Shown here piece after piece: positions 32,704 to 42,545 of a DNA stretch of 64,000 nucleotides (positions within the stretch are counted from its first letter, which is position 1; each line of letters begins with the position of its first letter). The notes below the pieces were generated by a model. That model made no database searches. It worked only from the letters and a program-made list of their open reading frames with translations, and was not told the DNA's origin. The stretch is taken from positions 79,942 through 143,941 of the forward strand of contig NZ_JAMJEZ010000006.1 of assembly GCF_023544715.1 (NCBI RefSeq), read 5' to 3'. Source of the DNA: Pseudomonas eutrophicaquae (GTDB lineage Bacteria > Pseudomonadota > Gammaproteobacteria > Pseudomonadales > Pseudomonadaceae). The position numbers were made by a program, and so were the translations under genes.

Positions 32704-32774
32704 AAGCTGGGTGTTCGCAATCGATGACCGGGACTTGTCCCCATCGGTTACGGACTCCCAGCTTTTGGTTTTCC
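32704..32774 (+). terminator. Terminator between rpsO and pnp
   Basis: AAGCTGGG (32704-32711) pairs with CCCAGCTT (32757-32764). A nested stem CGATG/CATCG lies inside, and TTTTGGTTTT follows. It should end most rpsO transcripts. Confidence 0.7.
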
Positions 32775-32780
32775 AGGTGG

Positions 32781-32819
32781 CGTACGAAAGGGGTTTCTGA
32801 GGGACCGTCGTTTCGTACG
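32781..32819 (+). promoter_or_regulatory. Long hairpin in the pnp leader (RNase III-type site)
   Basis: CGTACGAAA (32781-32789) and TTTCGTACG (32811-32819) form a perfect 9-bp stem with extra pairing inside. In E. coli a pnp leader hairpin is cut by RNase III and then used by PNPase for autocontrol. This is positioned the same way, 60 bases before the pnp start. Confidence 0.55.
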
Positions 32820-32878
32820 TTACCTGCCCCGTGCAGGTCGACCGTTATCCCCAAGGCAACACAGAGAAGGAAAATACC

Positions 32879-34984
32879 GTGAATCCGGTTATCAAGCAGT
32901 TCCAATTCGGTCAGTCGACCGTCACCCTCGAAACCGGCCGCATTGCGCGCCAGGCCAGTGGTGCCGTGCTGGTCACCATGGACGATGTGACCGTGCTGGT
33001 CACCGTGGTGGGTGCCAAGCAGGCTGATCCGGGCAAGGGCTTCTTCCCGCTGTCCGTGCACTACCAGGAAAAGACCTACGCTGCCGGTCGCATCCCGGGC
33101 GGCTTCTTCAAGCGTGAAGGGCGTCCGAGCGAGAAGGAAACCCTGACCTCGCGCCTGATCGATCGCCCGATCCGTCCGCTGTTCCCCGAGGGCTTCATGA
33201 ATGAAGTCCAGGTGGTCTGCACCGTGGTCTCCACCAACAAGAAATCCGATCCGGATATCGCCGCGATGATCGGCACCTCCGCCGCACTGGCGATCTCCGG
33301 CATTCCGTTCGATGGCCCGATCGGCGCAGCCCGCGTCGGCTATCACGATGAACTTGGCTACATCCTCAACCCCAACTACGAGCAGCTGCAAAGCTCGCGC
33401 CTGGACATGGTGGTCGCCGGTACCGAAGACGCGGTGCTGATGGTCGAATCCGAGGCTCAGGAGCTGACTGAAGACCAGATGCTCGGTGCCGTGCTGTTCG
33501 CCCACGAAGAGCTGCAGAGCGTGGTGCGTGCGGTCAAGGAACTGGCCGCTGAAGCTGGCAAGCCGCGCTGGGACTGGCAGGCTCCGGCCGCCAACACTGC
33601 GCTGATCGAGGCGATCAAGGCCGAGTTCGGTGCGGCGATCTCCAACGCCTACACAATCACCATCAAGCAAGATCGTTACGCGGCGCTGGGCGCCCTGCGC
33701 GATCAGGCGGTGGCCCGCTTTGCCGGTGAGGGCGAAGGGCTGTTCCCGGCCGGTGAGGTCAAGGACGTGTTCGGTCTGATCGAATACCGCACCGTGCGCG
33801 AGAACATCGTCAACGGCAAGCCGCGTATCGATGGCCGTGACACCCGCACCGTGCGCCCGCTGGCCATCGAGGTCGGCGTGCTCGGCAAGACCCACGGTTC
33901 GGCGCTGTTCACCCGTGGCGAAACCCAGGCGCTGGTGGTGGCGACCCTCGGTACCGCCCGTGATGCCCAGCTGCTCGACACCCTGGAAGGCGAGAAAAAA
34001 GACGCCTTCATGCTGCACTACAACTTCCCGCCCTTCTCGGTCGGCGAGTGCGGTCGCATGGGTGGCGCTGGTCGTCGCGAAATCGGTCACGGTCGTCTGG
34101 CCCGTCGTGGCGTTGCCGCGATGCTGCCGACCCAGGACGAGTTCCCCTACACCATCCGCGTGGTCTCCGAGATCACCGAATCCAACGGCTCCAGCTCGAT
34201 GGCCTCGGTGTGCGGTGCTTCGTTGGCCCTGATGGACGCCGGTGTGCCGGTCAAGGCGCCGGTGGCCGGTATCGCCATGGGCCTGGTCAAGGAAGGTGAA
34301 AAGTTCGCCGTCCTGACCGACATCCTCGGTGACGAAGATCACCTGGGTGACATGGACTTCAAGGTGGCCGGTACTGACAAGGGCGTCACCGCCCTGCAGA
34401 TGGACATCAAGATCAACGGCATCACCGAAGAGATCATGGAGATCGCGCTGAACCAGGCTCTGGAAGCGCGTCTGAATATCCTCGGCCAGATGAATGCCGT
34501 GATCGCCCAGCCGCGTGCTGAGCTGTCGGAAAATGCGCCGACCATGATCCAGATGCGCATCGACACCGACAAGATCCGCGACGTGATCGGCAAGGGTGGT
34601 GCGACCATCCGCAGCATCTGCGAAGAGACCCGCGCCTCGATCGATATCGAAGACGATGGCAGCGTGAAGATCTACGGTGAGACCAAGGAAGCTGCCGAAG
34701 CTGCGCGTCAGCGCGTGCTGGGCATCACTGCCGAGGCGGAAATCGGCAAGATCTACACCGGTCGCGTCGAGCGCATTGTCGATTTCGGTGCCTTCGTCAA
34801 CATCCTGCCGGGCAAGGACGGTCTGGTGCACATCTCGCAGATCAGCGACAAGCGCATCGAGAAAGTCACCGACGTGCTCAAGGAAGGCGAGGAAGTGAAG
34901 GTGCTAGTGCTGGACGTCGACAACCGCGGCCGCATCAAGCTGTCGATCAAGGACGTCGCTGCGGCAGAAGCCTCCGGCGTCTGA
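32879..34984 (+). CDS. pnp: Polyribonucleotide nucleotidyltransferase (PNPase)
   Basis: A 701-residue protein from GTG 32879 behind AGAAGGA ([20 protein letters not shown]), equal in length to P. aeruginosa PNPase. Two RNase PH cores flank a helical domain. The second core carries [23 protein letters not shown] and the [15 protein letters not shown] active region. KH ([11 protein letters not shown]) and S1 domains end the protein. It degrades RNA phosphorolytically in the degradosome. Confidence 0.99.
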   Translation: MNPVIKQFQFGQSTVTLETGRIARQASGAVLVTMDDVTVLVTVVGAKQADPGKGFFPLSVHYQEKTYAAGRIPGGFFKREGRPSEKETLTSRLIDRPIRPLFPEGFMNEVQVVCTVVSTNKKSDPDIAAMIGTSAALAISGIPFDGPIGAARVGYHDELGYILNPNYEQLQSSRLDMVVAGTEDAVLMVESEAQELTEDQMLGAVLFAHEELQSVVRAVKELAAEAGKPRWDWQAPAANTALIEAIKAEFGAAISNAYTITIKQDRYAALGALRDQAVARFAGEGEGLFPAGEVKDVFGLIEYRTVRENIVNGKPRIDGRDTRTVRPLAIEVGVLGKTHGSALFTRGETQALVVATLGTARDAQLLDTLEGEKKDAFMLHYNFPPFSVGECGRMGGAGRREIGHGRLARRGVAAMLPTQDEFPYTIRVVSEITESNGSSSMASVCGASLALMDAGVPVKAPVAGIAMGLVKEGEKFAVLTDILGDEDHLGDMDFKVAGTDKGVTALQMDIKINGITEEIMEIALNQALEARLNILGQMNAVIAQPRAELSENAPTMIQMRIDTDKIRDVIGKGGATIRSICEETRASIDIEDDGSVKIYGETKEAAEAARQRVLGITAEAEIGKIYTGRVERIVDFGAFVNILPGKDGLVHISQISDKRIEKVTDVLKEGEEVKVLVLDVDNRGRIKLSIKDVAAAEASGV

Positions 34985-35006
34985 TCCTGGCGATTGCCTG
35001 ACATGG

Positions 35007-35035
35007 AAAAGGCCCCTTAGGGGCCTTTTCTGTTT
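35007..35035 (+). terminator. Terminator of the nusA-pnp operon
   Basis: AAAAGGCCCC-TTA-GGGGCCTTTT followed by CTGTTTT. On the minus strand the matching A-run also makes it a possible terminator for the convergent methyltransferase gene. Confidence 0.85.
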
Positions 35036-35060
35036 TCAGTACTCGCCATCCCGTGGCCGC

Positions 35061-36077
35061 TTAGAGATGCAGAATCAGCGTCTTCAGCGGTGGCTTGCCA
35101 TCGAACGAAGGGAAGTCGGCCGCCGGAGCCAGCACCTCGACCTCGCGGACCGGGCGGCCGATCTTGGCCGCGCAGCGCAGCACCTGCTCGCGCCACTCGG
35201 CCATCTCGACCCGAGCCAGATTGTTGCAGCACACCAGAATGCCGTGCTCGGCGGTGGCCAGTAGTGCTGGCTTGAGCAGGCTCTGGTAGTCGCGCAGCAG
35301 ATCGACGGTACCGAAGGCGCTGCGCGCCCAGGCCGGTGGATCGAGGAACACCCGATCGAAGCGCTCCTCGGCCAGTCGCGGGTAGGGCGGCAGGCGCTGG
35401 CCACGGCGCTGGGCGATCGGCAGGCCCGCCAGCTGACGGATCGCCGGAAAATAGTCGCTTTGCACGAACTGCATGGCCGGCAGTTGGGGATTCAGCGCGG
35501 CATTCTCGCGGCCCACGGCGAGATTGCCCTCGGCAAAGTCCAGATTGACCACCCGTCGCGCGCCCCCAGCGGCCGCGCACAGGCCGACGCCGCAGGTGTA
35601 GGCGAACAGGTTGAGTACCGACTGGCCGGCGCTGTGGCGCATCATCCAGCCGCGGGCGTTACGCAAGTCGAGAAACAGCAGCGGGTCCTGGCCGGCGTGA
35701 CGAGCGCGTACCCGATAATTCACCCCCCATTCATGGCCGATCAGCTCATCCAGCGCGGCAGGTTCGGGCGAATAGACCGGATCACGGCGATCGATCCGCG
35801 AATGGGGCTGCGAGCGGTCGTTGTAGACCGGCAGCAGCTCAAGACCCAGCTCGGCCTGGCAGAGCGCCAACAGCTCCAGCAGGGGCTCGCGCGCAAGCGG
35901 TTGGTGGAAGCTCTGTACCAGAAGCTGCGGGCCATAGCGGTCGATAGTCAGGCCAGCGGCGCCTTCCTGGCTGCCGTGGAACAGCCGGTAGCAGTCGGTG
36001 CCCTGCGCATGCAGCTTGGCGAGCAAGGGCTGGCGGCGGGCGAGGGCGGCGCGCAGCGCCTGGTTCAAGGCGGACAT
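35061..36077 (-). CDS. Class I SAM-dependent methyltransferase, RlmI/RlmK-like
   Basis: A 338-residue protein from ATG 36077, preceded by GAGGAG; an upstream extension lacks similarity. The N-terminal part (1-150) has a PUA/EEHEE-like region (CYRLFHGSQEGAAGLTIDRYG). The Rossmann domain has the AdoMet loop VLNLFAYTCGVGLCAAAGGA, the acidic VNLDFA and catalytic-type FLDPPAW. Relatives methylate 23S rRNA cytosines or guanines; the exact target is not clear. It is downstream of pgi on the same strand. Confidence 0.8.
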   Translation of the reverse strand: MSALNQALRAALARRQPLLAKLHAQGTDCYRLFHGSQEGAAGLTIDRYGPQLLVQSFHQPLAREPLLELLALCQAELGLELLPVYNDRSQPHSRIDRRDPVYSPEPAALDELIGHEWGVNYRVRARHAGQDPLLFLDLRNARGWMMRHSAGQSVLNLFAYTCGVGLCAAAGGARRVVNLDFAEGNLAVGRENAALNPQLPAMQFVQSDYFPAIRQLAGLPIAQRRGQRLPPYPRLAEERFDRVFLDPPAWARSAFGTVDLLRDYQSLLKPALLATAEHGILVCCNNLARVEMAEWREQVLRCAAKIGRPVREVEVLAPAADFPSFDGKPPLKTLILHL

Positions 36078-36149
36078 GCGCGTCTCCTCGGAAAATGGAG
36101 CGCGCATTTTAGCAGCGCCCCGTGACCCACCGGCAGTTTTTCCCGCCAC

Positions 36150-37814
36150 TCAGCCGCGATGGCGGGCGCGGAAGAACTCGATCAGCCCCTGGGTCGAGCT
36201 GTCCTCGGCGGGGCTGGCTTCTTCGCCGGTAAGCCGGCCATACAGGCTGTTGCCCAGCACCTTGCCCAGCTCGACACCCCACTGATCGAAGGCGTTGATC
36301 CCCCAGATCACGCTCTGCACGAACACCTTGTGCTCGTAGAGGGCGATCAGCGCGCCGAGACGCTGCGGGCTGACCCGCTCCAGTACCAGGGTATTGCTGG
36401 GCCGGTTGCCCGGAATCACCTTGTGCGGCGCCAGGCGCTGTACCTCGGCCTCCGGCAGACCGGCGGTGCGCAGCTCGGCCTCGGCCTCGGCCAGGGTCTT
36501 GCCGCGCATCAGCGCCTGACTCTGCGACAGGCAGTTGGCGTACAGCCACTGGTGATGATCGGCCAGCGGGTTGTAGCTGGTCACCGGGACGATGAAGTCG
36601 GCGGGGATCAGCCGGGTGCCCTGATGCAGCAGCTGGTGATAGGCGTGCTGGCCGTTACAGCCGACCCCGCCCCAGATCACCGGGCCGGTGCCACCGCTCA
36701 CCGGTGTGCCATCCTGGCGCACGCGCTTGCCGTTGGATTCCATGTCCAGCTGCTGTAGGTGCTGGTTGAAATTGCGCAGGTGATGGTCGTAGGGCAGGAT
36801 CGCGTGGCTCTGCGCGTCCCAGAAGTCGCTGTACCAGACGCCGAGCAGGCCGAGCAGCACCGGCAGGTTCTCGGCAAAGGGCGCGCTCTGGAAGTGCTGG
36901 TCCATGCGGTAGGCGCCGGAGAGCAGTTCCTTGAAGTTGCCCATGCCGATGGCCAGCGCGATCGGCAGGCCGATCGCCGACCACAGCGAATAGCGCCCAC
37001 CGACCCAGTCCCACATCGGGAAGATGTTTTCCGCGGCGATGCCGAACTCGATCGCCGCCGTGCGGTTGCTGGTCACGGCGATGAAATGACGGTGCAGGTC
37101 GCGCTCGCCACCGCCCTGGGCGAGGAACCAGCGCCGCGCCGCCTGGGTGTTCTTCAGCGTTTCCAGGGTACTGAACGACTTGGAGGAGACAATGAACAGC
37201 GTGGTCTCGGCCTTGAGGCGTGCGCTGACCTCATGGAATTCGCTGCCGTCAATATTGGCCAGGTAGTGGCAGCGCACGCCGCGCTGGGCGAACGGCAGCA
37301 GCGCCTCGGAGACCAACTGCGGGCCGAGGAACGAGCCGCCGATACCGATGTTGACCACATCGGTGATCGGCTGTTCGCTGTAGCCGCGCCACAGGCCATT
37401 GTGGATGCGTTGCACCAGCTCGGTCATCTGCCCGAGCACCCGGTGCACCTCGGGCATCACGTCCTGGCCATCGACCAGTACCCGCTCGCCAATCGGACGG
37501 CGCAGCGCGGTATGCAGCGCCGGGCGGCGCTCCGAGGCATTGACCATGCGTCCCTCGAACAACGCCTCAATGGCGGGGCGCAGCTGCACCTGCTCGGCCA
37601 GTGCCAGCAGGCTGGCCAGGCTCGCTTCATCGATCAGGTTCTTCGAGTAGTCGAGGAACAGCCCGCCGCGGCTCAGCGAGTAGCGGGCAAAGCGCTGCGG
37701 GTCACGGGCGAAGGCCTCGCGCAGGTTGAAGGGCTCCAGGCGCGCACGGTGCTCGCGCAGGGCCTGCCAGGCGGGCAGTTGGGTGGCGTCCTGTGGCTGC
37801 GTGTAGTGTTCCAT
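36150..37814 (-). CDS. pgi: Glucose-6-phosphate isomerase
   Basis: A 554-residue protein, full length. PGI signatures are present: [50 protein letters not shown] and the C-terminal [18 protein letters not shown]. It interconverts glucose-6-phosphate and fructose-6-phosphate. It lies on the minus strand after panBCD, with a terminator hairpin between. Confidence 0.98.
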   Translation of the reverse strand: MEHYTQPQDATQLPAWQALREHRARLEPFNLREAFARDPQRFARYSLSRGGLFLDYSKNLIDEASLASLLALAEQVQLRPAIEALFEGRMVNASERRPALHTALRRPIGERVLVDGQDVMPEVHRVLGQMTELVQRIHNGLWRGYSEQPITDVVNIGIGGSFLGPQLVSEALLPFAQRGVRCHYLANIDGSEFHEVSARLKAETTLFIVSSKSFSTLETLKNTQAARRWFLAQGGGERDLHRHFIAVTSNRTAAIEFGIAAENIFPMWDWVGGRYSLWSAIGLPIALAIGMGNFKELLSGAYRMDQHFQSAPFAENLPVLLGLLGVWYSDFWDAQSHAILPYDHHLRNFNQHLQQLDMESNGKRVRQDGTPVSGGTGPVIWGGVGCNGQHAYHQLLHQGTRLIPADFIVPVTSYNPLADHHQWLYANCLSQSQALMRGKTLAEAEAELRTAGLPEAEVQRLAPHKVIPGNRPSNTLVLERVSPQRLGALIALYEHKVFVQSVIWGINAFDQWGVELGKVLGNSLYGRLTGEEASPAEDSSTQGLIEFFRARHRG

Positions 37815-37842
37815 CGACTGACTCGCTCAAGGCTGAATGCAA

Positions 37843-37866
37843 CAAGCCCGGACGAATCCGGGCTTG
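37843..37866 (-). terminator. Terminator downstream of panD
   Basis: CAAGCCCGGA-CGAA-TCCGGGCTTG is a perfect 10-bp stem. On the minus strand it is followed by a short T-rich stretch (TTGCATT). It separates panBCD from pgi. Confidence 0.7.
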
Positions 37867-37887
37867 TCGGGGTGATGCGGAGGCCGA

Positions 37888-38268
37888 TCAGGCAACCTGC
37901 ACCGGAATGGCGTGACTGGTGTGGCTCAGTTCGTTGTTCGGGTTGAAGTAGAGCATCTGCGGCTGGTAATGGGCCAGCTCGGCCTCATTGTACTGGGCAT
38001 AGGTGCAGATGATCAGGCGATCACCGACACCGGCCTTGTGGGCGGCGGCGCCATTGACCGAGATGATTTTCGAGCCTTCCTCGCCGCGGATCGCGTAGGT
38101 GGTGAAGCGCTCCCCGTTATCCACGTTGTAGATCTGAATCTGCTCGTATTCACGGATGCCGGCCAGATCCAGCCATTCGCCGTCAATGGCGCAGGAGCCC
38201 TCGTAGTCGAGAACGGCGTGGGTCACTTGGGCGCGGTGCAGCTTGGCTTTGAGCATGATGCAATGCAT
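37888..38268 (-). CDS. panD: Aspartate 1-decarboxylase
   Basis: A 126-residue proenzyme from ATG 38268 ([18 protein letters not shown]). The self-cleavage site Gly24-Ser25 is in DYEGSCAID; Ser25 becomes the pyruvoyl cofactor. Tyr/Arg/Asn active-site segments ([20 protein letters not shown]) follow. It makes beta-alanine for pantothenate. It starts ten bases after the panC stop. Confidence 0.98.
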   Translation of the reverse strand: MHCIMLKAKLHRAQVTHAVLDYEGSCAIDGEWLDLAGIREYEQIQIYNVDNGERFTTYAIRGEEGSKIISVNGAAAHKAGVGDRLIICTYAQYNEAELAHYQPQMLYFNPNNELSHTSHAIPVQVA

Positions 38269-38278
38269 GGCGGGTTCC

Positions 38279-39142
38279 TCAGCAGGCCGTGGCGTCAAGA
38301 TCCACGAGCAGGTTGTCGATCAGCCGCGTATTGCCCAGGCGTGCGGCGGCGAGAATCACCCGCTGGCGATCGGCCGCAATGGCCGGTTGCAGGGTGAGGG
38401 GATGTCGGATTTCCAGGTAGTCCGGCTCGAAACCGGCCTGGCGCAGGGTGGTTTCAGCACGGGCGAGCAAGGCGGCATGATCATTCTGGCCGGCGCGCAG
38501 GGCAGCGGCGATCTCGCCCAGAGTGGCAAATAGTTGTGGAGCGATGGCGCGCTGCGCCTCGTCCAGGTAGCCGTTGCGCGAGGACAGGGCCAGTCCGTCG
38601 GCGGCCCGCACGGTCGGCAGGCCGACGATCTCGATGGGCAGATCGAGGTCACGCACCAGCTTGCGGATCACCGCCAGCTGCTGGAAATCCTTCTCGCCGA
38701 ACACGGCCAGGTCCGGCTGGACCATGTTGAACAGCTTGGTGACGACGGTGGCTACGCCCTCGAAGTGACCGGGCCGGCTGGCGCCGCACAGGCCTTCGGA
38801 GACGCCGGGTACGCTGACGCGCGTCTGGCCGGCCATGCCGTCGGGGTACATCTGTTCGACGCCCGGCGCGAACAGCAGCTGGCAGCCGGCCCCGTTGAGC
38901 TTCTCCTGGTCAGCCGCGAGGGTGCGCGGATAGGTGTCGAGGTCTTCGTGGGCGCCAAACTGCAGCGGGTTGACGAAGATGCTGGCAACCACGAAATCGG
39001 CATGGCGACCGGCCTCGCTGACCAGTGCCACATGGCCAGCATGCAGGTTGCCCATGGTCGGGACGAAGCCGATGCGCTGGCCCGCTGCGCGGGCGGCCGC
39101 AACGGCACTGCGCAGTTCAGCCACGGTCTTGACGGTGATCAT
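38279..39142 (-). CDS. panC: Pantothenate synthetase
   Basis: A 287-residue protein of the nucleotidylyltransferase superfamily. The HIGH-like motif is in [19 protein letters not shown] and the KMSKS-like ALSSRNGYL are both present. It joins pantoate and beta-alanine with ATP. The start overlaps the panB stop by four bases. Confidence 0.98.
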   Translation of the reverse strand: MITVKTVAELRSAVAAARAAGQRIGFVPTMGNLHAGHVALVSEAGRHADFVVASIFVNPLQFGAHEDLDTYPRTLAADQEKLNGAGCQLLFAPGVEQMYPDGMAGQTRVSVPGVSEGLCGASRPGHFEGVATVVTKLFNMVQPDLAVFGEKDFQQLAVIRKLVRDLDLPIEIVGLPTVRAADGLALSSRNGYLDEAQRAIAPQLFATLGEIAAALRAGQNDHAALLARAETTLRQAGFEPDYLEIRHPLTLQPAIAADRQRVILAAARLGNTRLIDNLLVDLDATAC

Positions 39143-39933
39143 GCAGAAAAACCATGTTCGGGGGCGGGAAACTGACCATCCTTGACCGCCCGGGTGTAGG
39201 CAGCGAGGGCGTCCTGGAGGCTGCCCTGACCGGTCATGAAATTGCGCACGAACTTTGCCGGGCGCGGATTGAGGCCGAGCAGATCATGCAGAACCAGCAC
39301 CTGGCCATCGGTATCCGGGCCGGCGCCGATGCCGATCACCGGCACACGGGCGGCGCGGCTGATCGCACCAGCCAGTGGGCTGGGTACGCATTCGAGTAGC
39401 AGCATGGCGGCCCCGGCTTCTTCAAGGGCCAGGGCGGCTTCGCGCATCTCACGGGCGCGCGCCTCATCACGGCCCTGCACCTTGTAGCCACCCAGGACAT
39501 TGACCGACTGCGGGGTCAGGCCGAGGTGTACGCAGGCCGGAATACCGTTGTCGGCCAGTCGGCGCACGGTCTCGCACAGCCAGGCGCTGCCTTCGAGTTT
39601 GACCATGTGTGCGCCGGCGCGCATCAGTGCCGCGCTGCTCTCCAGCGCCTGCTCCAGGGTCGCATAGCTCATGAACGGCAGATCGGCGAGGACCAGCGCG
39701 CCCCGGTTACCGCGTTTGACGCAGGCGGTGTGGTAGGCCATATCGGCCACGCTGACCGGCAGGGTGCTGTCATGGCCTTGCAGGACATTACCGAGCGAGT
39801 CGCCAACCAGCAACACCTCGACGCCCGCGGCGCAGGAGGCGGCGGCAAAAGTCGCGTCATAGCTGGTCAGCATGACGATTTTCTCGCCGCGCTCCTTGAG
39901 GCCGCGCAGGGTGGTGAGCGTGACATCAGGCAT
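39139..39933 (-). CDS. panB: 3-methyl-2-oxobutanoate hydroxymethyltransferase
   Basis: A 264-residue TIM barrel. The metal-binding and active-site segments are [37 protein letters not shown] and [22 protein letters not shown]. It makes ketopantoate from ketoisovalerate and methylene-THF. It is the first gene of the panB-panC-panD unit, 93 bases downstream of folK. Confidence 0.98.
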   Translation of the reverse strand: MPDVTLTTLRGLKERGEKIVMLTSYDATFAAASCAAGVEVLLVGDSLGNVLQGHDSTLPVSVADMAYHTACVKRGNRGALVLADLPFMSYATLEQALESSAALMRAGAHMVKLEGSAWLCETVRRLADNGIPACVHLGLTPQSVNVLGGYKVQGRDEARAREMREAALALEEAGAAMLLLECVPSPLAGAISRAARVPVIGIGAGPDTDGQVLVLHDLLGLNPRPAKFVRNFMTGQGSLQDALAAYTRAVKDGQFPAPEHGFSA

Positions 39934-39984
39934 CTGAAATTATCCTTGTTGACGCCGGCCAGCGGCAGGCAGAACGAGCGGTCG

Positions 39985-40016
39985 CCTATAGTCCCGATGG
40001 GGGGGGTGGAAGTCAA
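39985..40016 (-). promoter_or_regulatory. Possible panB promoter with G8 tract in its spacer
   Basis: On the minus strand TTGACT (complement of 40011-40016) is followed after 20 bases by TATAGG (complement of 39985-39990). The spacer is longer than ideal and contains a run of eight C (G8 at 39999-40006 on the plus strand). Slippage there would alter spacing. Confidence 0.3.
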
Positions 40017-40026
40017 TTATGCCCGG

Positions 40027-40548
40027 CTAACCGGTACAGCCCGGATCTGGCGGTTGCGCACAGGCGTCTGCCAGGCGCTCCAGCCCCTCGAACGGGCAGG
40101 CGGCCAGCAGATCGGCCAGGGTTCGGCCATCGGGCAGCGCCAGGTCGGCGGCAATCTCGGCCAGCGGGTAGAGCACGAAGGCGCGGGCATGCATGTGGTA
40201 GTGGGGAACGGTCAGGCGTTCCTCATCGAGCTGCAGCTCGCCGAACAGCAGAATGTCGAGGTCCAGAGTCCGCGGCCCCCAGCGCTCGGCCTTGCGCACG
40301 CGACCATGCTGCTGCTCGATGGCCTGCAGGGCATCGAGCAGCTCCAGCGGCTGCAGCGGACAATCGAGGGCCGCCACCGCATTGACGTAGTGCGGCTGAT
40401 CGGCCGGCCCCAGCGGATCGCTGAGGTAGAAGGACGAAACCTGCTGCAACTGACAGCCCGGCAGAGCCGCGAGGGCTTGCAGGGCGGCGGTCAGCTGCTG
40501 CTGCGGCTGGGCAAGGTTGCTGCCAAGGCCGATATAGACACGCTGCAT
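40027..40548 (-). CDS. folK: HPPK, 2-amino-4-hydroxy-6-hydroxymethyldihydropteridine pyrophosphokinase
   Basis: A 173-residue protein from ATG 40548 (MQRVYIGLGSNLAQPQQQL). The HPPK signature is WGPRTLDLDILLFG, with the metal-binding Asp pair. It transfers pyrophosphate from ATP to the pterin in folate synthesis, feeding FolP. It begins just after the pcnB stop (40550), and the two probably share a transcript. Confidence 0.96.
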   Translation of the reverse strand: MQRVYIGLGSNLAQPQQQLTAALQALAALPGCQLQQVSSFYLSDPLGPADQPHYVNAVAALDCPLQPLELLDALQAIEQQHGRVRKAERWGPRTLDLDILLFGELQLDEERLTVPHYHMHARAFVLYPLAEIAADLALPDGRTLADLLAACPFEGLERLADACAQPPDPGCTG

Positions 40549-40549
40549 T

Positions 40550-41932
40550 TCAGTCCTGCCCGCCATCAGCCGGGGCCGGGCGCTTGCGCGGTGCGCGGCG
40601 GCGTTTGCGGGCCGGTTTGCCCTCGCCGCTGCCCAGGGCGCGGATCATCTGCCGGCGCTCGCTATCGGAGATCTCTTGGTAGCGCGTCCACCAGTCACCC
40701 AGGCCGCCGGTGACTTCGCCGGCGCTTTCGCGCAGCAGCAGAAAATCGTACCCGGCGCGAAAACGCGGGTTTTCCAGCAGCAGGTCAGCGCGCTTGCCCT
40801 GACGGCGCGGCAGCCGCTCCTGCATGTCCCAGATTTCCCGCAGCGGCAGGGTAAAGCGCTTGGGCACGGCGGTACGCCGGCACTGCTCGCTGATCAGCTC
40901 ATGAGCAGCTTCCTGCAGGGCAGCCAGCGCCGGCAGGCCGTGTGCCTGCAGCGCCGCGGCGCGAGCCGGTAGCGCCGGCCACAGCAGGGCGGCGAACAGG
41001 AAGGCGGGAGTCACCGGTTTGCCGATGCGGATGCGCTCATCGGTATTGATCAGCGCCTGGCGGATCAGGCGGCCGGCATAATCCGGGTCCGCCTTGAGGG
41101 CAGCGGCGGTGGCCGGGAACAGCGGCGCAAACAGCTCGTACTCGCAGAGCAGCTCGAAGGTGCGCAGCCCCTGGCCGGAGAGCAGCAGCTTGATCACCTC
41201 ATCGAACAGCCGCGCCGCGGGAATGTCGTTCAGCTGGCGGGCCAGGCGGCGAATCGGCTCGGCGCTGTGCGGTTCGATTGCAAAATCCAGTTTGGCGGCA
41301 AAGCGTATGGCCCGCAGCATGCGTACGGGATCTTCCAGATAGCGCTGCGTCGGGTCACCGATCAGGCGCACCTCGCGGTTACGGATGTCGTGTACGCCGT
41401 GGGCGTAGTCGAGCACTCGCTCGTTGTGCGGATCGTAATACAGGGCATTGATGGTGAAATCGCGGCGCTGCGCGTCATCTTCCTGGCTGCCGTAGACGTT
41501 GTCGCGCAGGATGCGCCCGCTTTCGTGGCGGGCCGACTGGTTGTTGTCTTCCTGCTCTTCATCCGCCGGGTGATGGGCGCGGAACGTGGCGACTTCAATG
41601 ATTTCACGGCCAAAGTGCACATGGGCCAGCTTGAAGCGCCGACCGATGATCCGGGCATTGCGAAATTCGGCGCGTACCTGCTCGGGGGTCGCACTGGTCG
41701 CCACATCGAAATCCTTGGGCGTGATGCCCAGGAGCAGGTCGCGTACACAACCGCCGACCAGGTAAGCCTGATAGCCGGCCTGTTGCAGGCGTTCGACAAC
41801 GCCCACGGCATTACGGCTGATCTGCTCGCGGTGCAGGTTATGTTGGCTGGCGGCCAGCACCTGGGGTGTAGGACGCGCAGGGCGGACACGACGCAGGGGC
41901 GATCGAAGGGTCTGGAACAGCTTTTTCAGCAT
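40550..41932 (-). CDS. pcnB: Poly(A) polymerase I
   Basis: A 460-residue nucleotidyltransferase. The catalytic head has LVGGCVRDLLLGITPKDFDVATSA (DFD metal site). RRDFTINALYYD and the ribose/base segments FEDPVRMLRAIRFAAKL-like region (YLEDPVRMLRAIRF) follow. The basic C terminus (RKRRRAPRKRPAPA) binds RNA. It adds 3' A tails that promote RNA decay. It lies downstream of crcZ on the same strand. Confidence 0.96.
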   Translation of the reverse strand: MLKKLFQTLRSPLRRVRPARPTPQVLAASQHNLHREQISRNAVGVVERLQQAGYQAYLVGGCVRDLLLGITPKDFDVATSATPEQVRAEFRNARIIGRRFKLAHVHFGREIIEVATFRAHHPADEEQEDNNQSARHESGRILRDNVYGSQEDDAQRRDFTINALYYDPHNERVLDYAHGVHDIRNREVRLIGDPTQRYLEDPVRMLRAIRFAAKLDFAIEPHSAEPIRRLARQLNDIPAARLFDEVIKLLLSGQGLRTFELLCEYELFAPLFPATAAALKADPDYAGRLIRQALINTDERIRIGKPVTPAFLFAALLWPALPARAAALQAHGLPALAALQEAAHELISEQCRRTAVPKRFTLPLREIWDMQERLPRRQGKRADLLLENPRFRAGYDFLLLRESAGEVTGGLGDWWTRYQEISDSERRQMIRALGSGEGKPARKRRRAPRKRPAPADGGQD

Positions 41933-42040
41933 GGGGCTGGGATACCGGATGGTGCGGGGGACGAAAAACCCCTAGCAATGGGCGCGGATTCTATCACCGG
42001 CAGATGAGGATGGTGAACGCGAAGGCTCCGGGCATCTTGC

Positions 42041-42073
42041 GCAAAACACAAGGGGGAGCCTGAGCTCCCCCTT
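42041..42073 (-). terminator. crcZ terminator
   Basis: AAGGGGGAGC and GCTCCCCCTT arms (42050-42073) form a strong stem. On the minus strand TGTGTTTTGC follows. Confidence 0.8.
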
Positions 42074-42395
42074 TCGATCATGCCTTGTTCTTGTTATCGG
42101 GACGAAGGTGTTGTTCTTGTTGTATTCGTCGCGCTCTGCTGGCAAGCACCCAGGCAGGGTGCCAACAACAAACGGATTCCTTTGAACGCTGGTGTGTCGC
42201 TGTGTGCGCTTGACCGGTACGGGTACTGCCTTGGGGCAGTCTTATTGTTCTCTGGCCGGTTATGCCGTCACACAGGGATGACAGTCTGTGCAAAAAAATC
42301 GGTTTGTTACGTCTCCATTCGCTTGTTCTTGTTGTTCTGGAGTCGTTACGTCTTGTTCTTGTTATGGCGTTGCTACATTGTTGTTTTTGTTCTGC
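42041..42395 (-). ncRNA. crcZ: Small RNA CrcZ (Hfq/Crc decoy)
   Basis: The region between cbrB and pcnB has no credible ORF, but the minus strand carries repeated A-rich AAnAAnAA (CA) motifs. They are complements of TTGTTCTTGTT-like tracts at 42085-42095, 42111-42123, 42323-42337, 42353-42363 and 42378-42392. In Pseudomonas CrcZ such motifs sequester Hfq/Crc and lift carbon catabolite repression. A sigma-54 promoter starts it near 42395 and a terminator ends it near 42041, giving roughly 350 nt. Location, strand, promoter type and motifs all fit; exact ends are predicted. Confidence 0.9.
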
Positions 42396-42405
42396 CGTAT
42401 ACAAA

Positions 42406-42420
42406 GCATTTGTCGTGCCA
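42406..42420 (-). promoter_or_regulatory. Sigma-54 promoter of crcZ
   Basis: The minus strand reads TTGGCACGACAAATGCT: GG and GC are separated by exactly ten bases (GG at 42418-42419, GC at 42406-42407), with TGGCACG a perfect -24 element. Confidence 0.88.
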
Positions 42421-42439
42421 ACTTTTAAAATCTCTTTTA

Positions 42440-42452
42440 AATCAAGGGTTTG
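42440..42452. promoter_or_regulatory. IHF site in the crcZ control region
   Basis: AATCAAGGGTTTG matches WATCAANNNNTTR at every fixed position. It lies between the activator palindrome and the sigma-54 promoter, the usual place for DNA bending. Confidence 0.65.
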
Positions 42453-42480
42453 TAGAGAGCGGCTGGCTTTTGATGAGCAG

Positions 42481-42512
42481 AAAAAATCGGGTTCCCGTTA
42501 CCGATGAACCCG
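42481..42512 (-). terminator. cbrB terminator
   Basis: On the minus strand CGGGTTC and GAACCCG (42488-42512, 11-base loop) form a stem followed by ATTTTTT. It insulates crcZ from cbrB transcription. Confidence 0.8.
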
Positions 42513-42517
42513 GTGTC

Positions 42518-42543
42518 TGTTACGGCGGCAGGTGGCGGTAACA
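42518..42543. promoter_or_regulatory. CbrB upstream activator site
   Basis: TGTTAC-N14-GTAACA is a perfect palindrome just after the cbrB stop and about 100 bases upstream of the crcZ sigma-54 promoter. Paired TGTTAC/GTAACA half-sites are the reported type of CbrB recognition element. Confidence 0.8.
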
Positions 42544-42545
42544 CT

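Noticed and set aside
42085-42392. Repeated TTGTTCTTGTT tracts considered as a CRISPR-like or satellite array
   Set aside because: Spacing is irregular and units are short; they match the CA motifs of CrcZ on the minus strand.
42080-42541. Plus-strand ORFs of 153 and 81 residues between pcnB and cbrB
   Set aside because: They are the complement of the crcZ RNA; their Leu/Cys/Val-rich translation arises from the TTGTT repeats.
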